This document shows, piece by piece, positions 60,232 through 64,000 of a DNA stretch of 64,000 nucleotides. A program made the position numbers and the translations under genes. The notes under the pieces were generated by a model. That model made no database searches. It was not told where the DNA came from and worked only from the letters and a program-made list of their open reading frames with translations. Each line of letters opens with the position of its first letter. Position 1 is the first letter of the stretch. This DNA is from Candidatus Desulfarcum epimagneticum. GTDB taxonomy: Bacteria > Desulfobacterota > Desulfobacteria > Desulfobacterales > CR-1. Location: contig CAACVI010000023.1 of the NCBI GenBank assembly GCA_900659855.1, forward strand, positions 124,001 to 188,000. Reading direction: 5' to 3'.

Positions 60232-60575
60232 AGAATAACCCCTTCATTTTCCACCGCCCGTTTGAATGGCAAAACAGAATATTTCGGCGAATGCCAGTCC
60301 CGGCGGGAGCGGACAATGACGCTTAAAATTTCATCGCTTTCCAGTTCGATTTCGTATACGGCGTTTCTTATTTTTTCGGTGAGATCGGCGCTGACCGGCT
60401 GATCGATCAGGGTCAAAAAATCCCAATCCGAGAACTCTCCGGCTTCGTCCCGCGCCCTGGAGCCATAAAGAATAATATCGGCGTTCGGAACAATCAAACG
60501 GATATGACTGCGGATTTTTTCCAGCAGATCGGACGCGGTCCCTGGTTTTTTTTCCCAATTCTTATATGGTTTCAT
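60228..60575 (-). CDS. MNT-domain nucleotidyltransferase
   Basis: 115 residues with active site IILYGSRARDEAGEFSDWDFLTLID (G-S ... D-W-D). Partner of the HEPN gene. Second MNT/HEPN pair in the window, unrelated in sequence to the one at 28.2 kb. Confidence 0.83.
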   Translation of the reverse strand: MKPYKNWEKKPGTASDLLEKIRSHIRLIVPNADIILYGSRARDEAGEFSDWDFLTLIDQPVSADLTEKIRNAVYEIELESDEILSVIVRSRRDWHSPKYSVLPFKRAVENEGVIL

Positions 60576-60659
60576 GGCCTTTCCCTGTTTTGCGGCAAGG
60601 AATTCAACGGGCGGAATAGCTGATCCGCTGAAATGACAGGTTTTTGGTAGTTTTATTTT

Positions 60660-61205
60660 CTAAAAAACACCTATTGATTCGGATAGAAAAATGATTGAAC
60701 GAATTATCCAATAGAGCGCAAATCCAAGTCCCAAAAACAATATAAATCCTGCTGAAGCATGAACCCATTTTGGAAATGTACGCTGCAAATGAACTTGAAT
60801 TAGTTGTGCAGGCAAATCATCAGATCGGACGTTTAAAAGGATTGGTTGTTTTATATGACTTAGAAATTGAATGTTCACAAATTCTTTTGCGCCCAGACTA
60901 GGAATTTTTATAATATGTTCATCATTGGGATTGGTTTTTTCAGAAAATGCTATCGCTGTAGAGAATTGAAAATGATCAGGTCTATATTTATGCACTATTT
61001 CTACATTTTTTGCTGGTTTTCGACCAATATTTTGAATTGTAAGGGAATCGGTCCGAATAGTAATTTTTGGATCTTTTAACTCAAATATGAAAGAACCAGG
61101 AAGCCAGTAAAATAATTTTGGCTTTGACTGGAATCTCTGAAGCAACAACCCGACGATGAGGCTCACAATTCCGGTAGTAATGTATCCAATTATTGATGGT
61201 TCCAT
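60660..61205 (-). CDS. Membrane protein of unknown function
   Basis: 181 residues with an N-terminal membrane helix (TTGIVSLIVGLLLQ), a beta-rich extracytoplasmic or cytoplasmic domain, and a second helix (ASAGFILFLGLGFALYWII). AT-rich against the surroundings, which suggests recent acquisition together with the MNT/HEPN pair. No domain recognised. Gap 61206-61373 contains no supported gene. Confidence 0.6.
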   Translation of the reverse strand: MEPSIIGYITTGIVSLIVGLLLQRFQSKPKLFYWLPGSFIFELKDPKITIRTDSLTIQNIGRKPAKNVEIVHKYRPDHFQFSTAIAFSEKTNPNDEHIIKIPSLGAKEFVNIQFLSHIKQPILLNVRSDDLPAQLIQVHLQRTFPKWVHASAGFILFLGLGFALYWIIRSIIFLSESIGVF

Positions 61206-61373
61206 TCTTGATCCTTCCGTGTATGAAACTTAACAAGCTTTGACCGGTCAATAACTTTCGGCATGTCTGTCGATCCATTTTAAAAAAAACCATATCCGCC
61301 AGCGGCGATTCTGTTTATCTTTAACAATAAATCCCTTTTTAATCAAGAGGTTTGTAAAGGATAGGGGCTTTCT

Positions 61374-62384
61374 TTACCCATACAAATGGCACCACACCGA
61401 GCGCTCTCTCCGCTCCCATGGGGCCGGGGGCTCTTTTCGGCAGATATTTATGGCCTCGGGGCAGCGGGTGTGAAAGACGCAGCCCGGGGGCGGCGAAACC
61501 GGGGAGGGGGTTTCGCCTTTTAAGACGATTCGTTTTTTTTTGCCCCCGCCGGGATCGGGAACGGCGGATATGAGCGCCCGGGTGTAGGGGTGCATGGGGG
61601 CGCCGATGATGTCGGCGGCGGGTCCGGACTCCACGATTTTCCCGAGATACATGACGGCGACGCGCCGGGCGATGGCGCTCACCACGCTTAAGTCGTGGGA
61701 TATAAAAAGGTAGGCGATGCCGTGGGACTCTGACAGGTCCATCATCAGATTGATGACCCGGGCCTGGACCGACACATCCAGGGCGCTGGCGATCTCGTCG
61801 CACACGATGAAGTCGGGTTTGACCGATATGGCGCGGGCCACGCTGATCCGCTGGCGCTGGCCCCCGGAAAACTCGTGGGGATACCGGTATAAATCCTTTG
61901 GGTCCAGCCCTGTCTCCAGAAGCAGCGCCCGGGCCCGCTCTTCTTTCAGCGCCTTGTCCATGCCGAATTCCACCAGGGCCTCGGTGACGATGTCCAAAAC
62001 GTTCATCCGGGGGTTCAAAGACAGCATGGGGTCCTGGAAGATCATCTGCATTTTTCGTTTCAGACGCCTGATTTCAGGTCGGGGTCTGGGGACGCTGATT
62101 TCCGTGTTTAAAAAACGGACGCGGCCGGACCGGGGTTTTTCAAGGCCCAGGACGGCCCTTCCCAGGGTGGTTTTGCCGCAGCCCGATTCCCCCACCAGCC
62201 CGAGCGTCTCCCCCCGGCGGATGTCGAATGAGACCCCGTCCACGGCCCGGACATACCCGGCGGTTTTGGAAAACAGCCCTTTTTTGACCGGGAACCAGAC
62301 GCGAAGGTCCCGGACCTCCAAGATGGGGTCGGAAAGGGCGGGGTCGGGAAGGGCGGGATCGTTTTTTTTCCGGGACGGTTTCAT
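61374..62384 (-). CDS. oppF: Oligopeptide/dipeptide ABC transporter ATP-binding protein OppF
   Basis: 336 residues from the ATG at 62382-62384, overlapping the oppD stop by 4 bp. Walker [19 protein letters not shown], signature [15 protein letters not shown], Walker [14 protein letters not shown]. The C-terminal oligopeptide-type Cys motif [14 protein letters not shown] is present. Energises uptake together with OppD. Confidence 0.92.
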   Translation of the reverse strand: MKPSRKKNDPALPDPALSDPILEVRDLRVWFPVKKGLFSKTAGYVRAVDGVSFDIRRGETLGLVGESGCGKTTLGRAVLGLEKPRSGRVRFLNTEISVPRPRPEIRRLKRKMQMIFQDPMLSLNPRMNVLDIVTEALVEFGMDKALKEERARALLLETGLDPKDLYRYPHEFSGGQRQRISVARAISVKPDFIVCDEIASALDVSVQARVINLMMDLSESHGIAYLFISHDLSVVSAIARRVAVMYLGKIVESGPAADIIGAPMHPYTRALISAVPDPGGGKKKRIVLKGETPSPVSPPPGCVFHTRCPEAINICRKEPPAPWERRERSVWCHLYG

Positions 62385-63337
62385 TTTTCCACCCGAAAAC
62401 ACGCCGCCCGTCTTCCGTTTCCCAGGTCGAAAAGGGGGGGCGCTGTCTGCTCGCATTTTTGAAAGGCATGGGGGCACCGGTCGTGAAAACGGCATCCCGG
62501 GACATCATCCAGGGGGGAGGGAACCCTGCCGGGGATGGCGCGCAGACGCCCCGTCCCCGGGGAAAGGGGCGGGATGGAGCGGATGAGCCCCCGGGTGTAG
62601 GGATGGGCCGGCCGGGAAAAGATGTCTTCGGCGCTTCTGATCTCCACGATTCGGGACGCGTACATCACCGCCGCGCGGCGGCACATCTCCCGGATCACCC
62701 CCATGTCGTGGCTGATGAGCAGCATGGAGGCGTCGCGCTTGAGCATTCGCTCCATGAGATCGAATATCTGCGCCTGGGTGGTCACATCCAGGGCCGTGGT
62801 GGGCTCGTCGGCGATGATGAGACTCGGGTCCATCATCAGGGCCATGGCGATCATGACCCTCTGGCGCATGCCCCCGGACAGCTCATGGGGGTAGGCGAAC
62901 ATCCTTTCTTTGGGGCCCGGGACCCCCACCTTTTCCAGCCACTCTTCGGCCATGGCCCGGGCCCGGCGTCTGGAGATGTCTTTGTGGATACGAAGGGCCT
63001 CCACCAGCTGGCGGCCGATCCGGTGAAGGGGGGACAGCGCGGTCCCGGGGTCCTGGAATATCATGGCGATTTCGTTTCCCCGGATTTTTTGAAGCGCCGA
63101 AAGGTCCATGGACAAAAGATCGGCGCCCCGGAAACGGATGGCGCCGCCCCGGATTTCCCCCGGGGGGGAGGGGATCAGGCGAAGGACGCTTAAGGCCGTG
63201 GCGGACTTCCCGCAGCCCGACTCCCCGGCGAGCCCCATGATCTCTCCCTTTCCGATGGACAGACAGACGTCGTCCACCGCTTTGAAAGACTTGCGGCCGG
63301 TTTTAAATGAGACGGTCAAATTTTCGATTTCAAGCAT
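62381..63337 (-). CDS. oppD: Oligopeptide/dipeptide ABC transporter ATP-binding protein OppD
   Basis: 318 residues. Walker [20 protein letters not shown], signature [15 protein letters not shown], Walker [14 protein letters not shown] and C-terminal [15 protein letters not shown]. It forms the heterodimeric ATPase with OppF. 18 bp after oppC. Confidence 0.92.
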   Translation of the reverse strand: MLEIENLTVSFKTGRKSFKAVDDVCLSIGKGEIMGLAGESGCGKSATALSVLRLIPSPPGEIRGGAIRFRGADLLSMDLSALQKIRGNEIAMIFQDPGTALSPLHRIGRQLVEALRIHKDISRRRARAMAEEWLEKVGVPGPKERMFAYPHELSGGMRQRVMIAMALMMDPSLIIADEPTTALDVTTQAQIFDLMERMLKRDASMLLISHDMGVIREMCRRAAVMYASRIVEIRSAEDIFSRPAHPYTRGLIRSIPPLSPGTGRLRAIPGRVPSPLDDVPGCRFHDRCPHAFQKCEQTAPPLFDLGNGRRAACFRVEK

Positions 63338-63355
63338 GGAGCAAAGGTCTCCCCG

Positions 63356-64000
63356 CTATTTAAGCAGCGCGTATGGCTTGGGATCATAGGCGTTTCGGAC
63401 GCCCTCTCCCACGAAAACCGCGCACAGCATGACCACAAAAAGGGCCGCCGACGGATACAGGATCAGCCACCAGGCCCACCGGAACTGGCGGGCCTGGGCC
63501 AGAAGCTCCCCCCAGCTGGGGGTGGGGGGCGGCAGGCCGAAGCCCAGGTAATCCAGGGCCGTGAGCGCCCCGATGGCCCCCACCAGGGAAAAGGGGAAAA
63601 AGGTGATCACCGGCGTCAGGGCGTTGGGCAGGATATGCCTGAAAATGATTTTCCGGGCCGGGATGCCCATGGACCGGGCCGCCTCCACAAAGGGGCGGCG
63701 GCGCAGGCGCAGAAATTCCGCCCGGACGTAGTAGGATATCCCGATCCAGTTGAAAACGCCGTAGCACAAAAGCAAAAGAAAAAAACCCCGGCCGAAAACC
63801 GAGCCTGCCAGTATCATCACATATAAAAAAGGAAGGGCGCTCCAGATTTCGATGAGCCGCTGGGCCGTCATGTCCGTCATCCCTCCGTAATAGCCCTGGA
63901 AGGCGCCGGCCGCCACGCCGATGGACATGGAGAATAAAACCAGCAGAAGGCCGAATGTGACGGAGGTTCTGAGTCCGTAAAGCATCCTTGCGAACACATC
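63356..64000 (-). CDS. oppC: ABC transporter permease OppC/DppC (5' partial)
   Basis: The last about 214 residues of an inner-membrane permease; the frame continues past the window end. The EAA loop VEAARSMGIPARKIIFRHILPNALTPV and the GFGLPPPTPSWGELL segment are those of OppC/YejE. Further oppB and oppA genes would lie upstream, outside the window. Confidence 0.9.
   Translation of the reverse strand, partial: DVFARMLYGLRTSVTFGLLLVLFSMSIGVAAGAFQGYYGGMTDMTAQRLIEIWSALPFLYVMILAGSVFGRGFFLLLLCYGVFNWIGISYYVRAEFLRLRRRPFVEAARSMGIPARKIIFRHILPNALTPVITFFPFSLVGAIGALTALDYLGFGLPPPTPSWGELLAQARQFRWAWWLILYPSAALFVVMLCAVFVGEGVRNAYDPKPYALLK

Overview
The window reads as chromosomal DNA of a strictly anaerobic, high-GC Desulfobacterota member, most likely a sulfate-reducing Desulfobacterales relative. 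The reasons are a complete futalosine-route menaquinone gene set, a Tat-exported periplasmic hydrogenase, a tungsten-type aldehyde:ferredoxin oxidoreductase with its ferredoxin, a TRAP transporter, DapL-type lysine synthesis, a DUF6178-type gene, and two in-frame UGA codons that look like selenocysteine. No taxonomic marker such as 16S rRNA is present, so this is inference.

Layout. 0-8.9 kb: a partial retropepsin-like gene faces a long minus-strand run, mqnE-mqnA-mqnC-menG-mqnD-mqnB-dctP-dctQ-dctM. 9-11.2 kb: two pseudopilins and a radical SAM protein. 11.4-17.8 kb: an OmpA/TSP3 lipoprotein, a fluoride channel, a HAD phosphatase, a DUF1573 protein with an in-frame UGA, and priA. 18-25.1 kb: hydrogenase small subunit, large subunit (UGA in the L1 motif) and maturation protease, facing a ferredoxin/AOR/helical protein/lipoprotein cluster. 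25.4-27.5 kb: a fatty acid hydroxylase-family gene and dapL. 27.5-35.9 kb: an accessory island of mosaic composition holding MNT/HEPN, a K+ channel, an orphan MazE, a PARIS-like ATPase/DUF4435 pair, and an AT-rich Dam/ParB-like pair. 35.9-44.2 kb: dapF, lysA, an LptM-like lipoprotein, argH, argG, argF, argD and argB. 44.4-47.3 kb: DUF6178 and an AmpG-like MFS. 47.6-53.3 kb, mostly plus strand: lipoprotein, AcuI-like reductase, MBL protein, a VapC/Phd pair, ACT protein and DUF711 protein. 53.3-64 kb, minus strand: housekeeping genes (heptose kinase, thioesterase, ddl, tRNA-Met, hpt, larE, queE), a second MNT/HEPN pair, and an Opp/Dpp transporter running off the window.

How the genes work together. 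The mqn/menG genes make menaquinone. The hydrogenase oxidises or evolves H2 in the periplasm, and its protease matures the large subunit. dapL, dapF and lysA complete the end of lysine synthesis, and argB-D-F-G-H make arginine.

The most notable observations are these. (1) A hydrogenase large subunit has UGA at the second cysteine of its N-terminal L1 motif, with a good hairpin just downstream, whereas characterised [NiFeSe] enzymes carry Sec in the C-terminal L2 motif. (2) A DUF1573 protein has UGA at the conserved first cysteine of its GCGC motif. (3) A dispersed family of about 125-150 bp hairpin elements (about a dozen full, mini or half copies) often begins exactly at the stop codon of a neighbouring gene. 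A second repeat family is confined to the accessory island and brackets its cargo.
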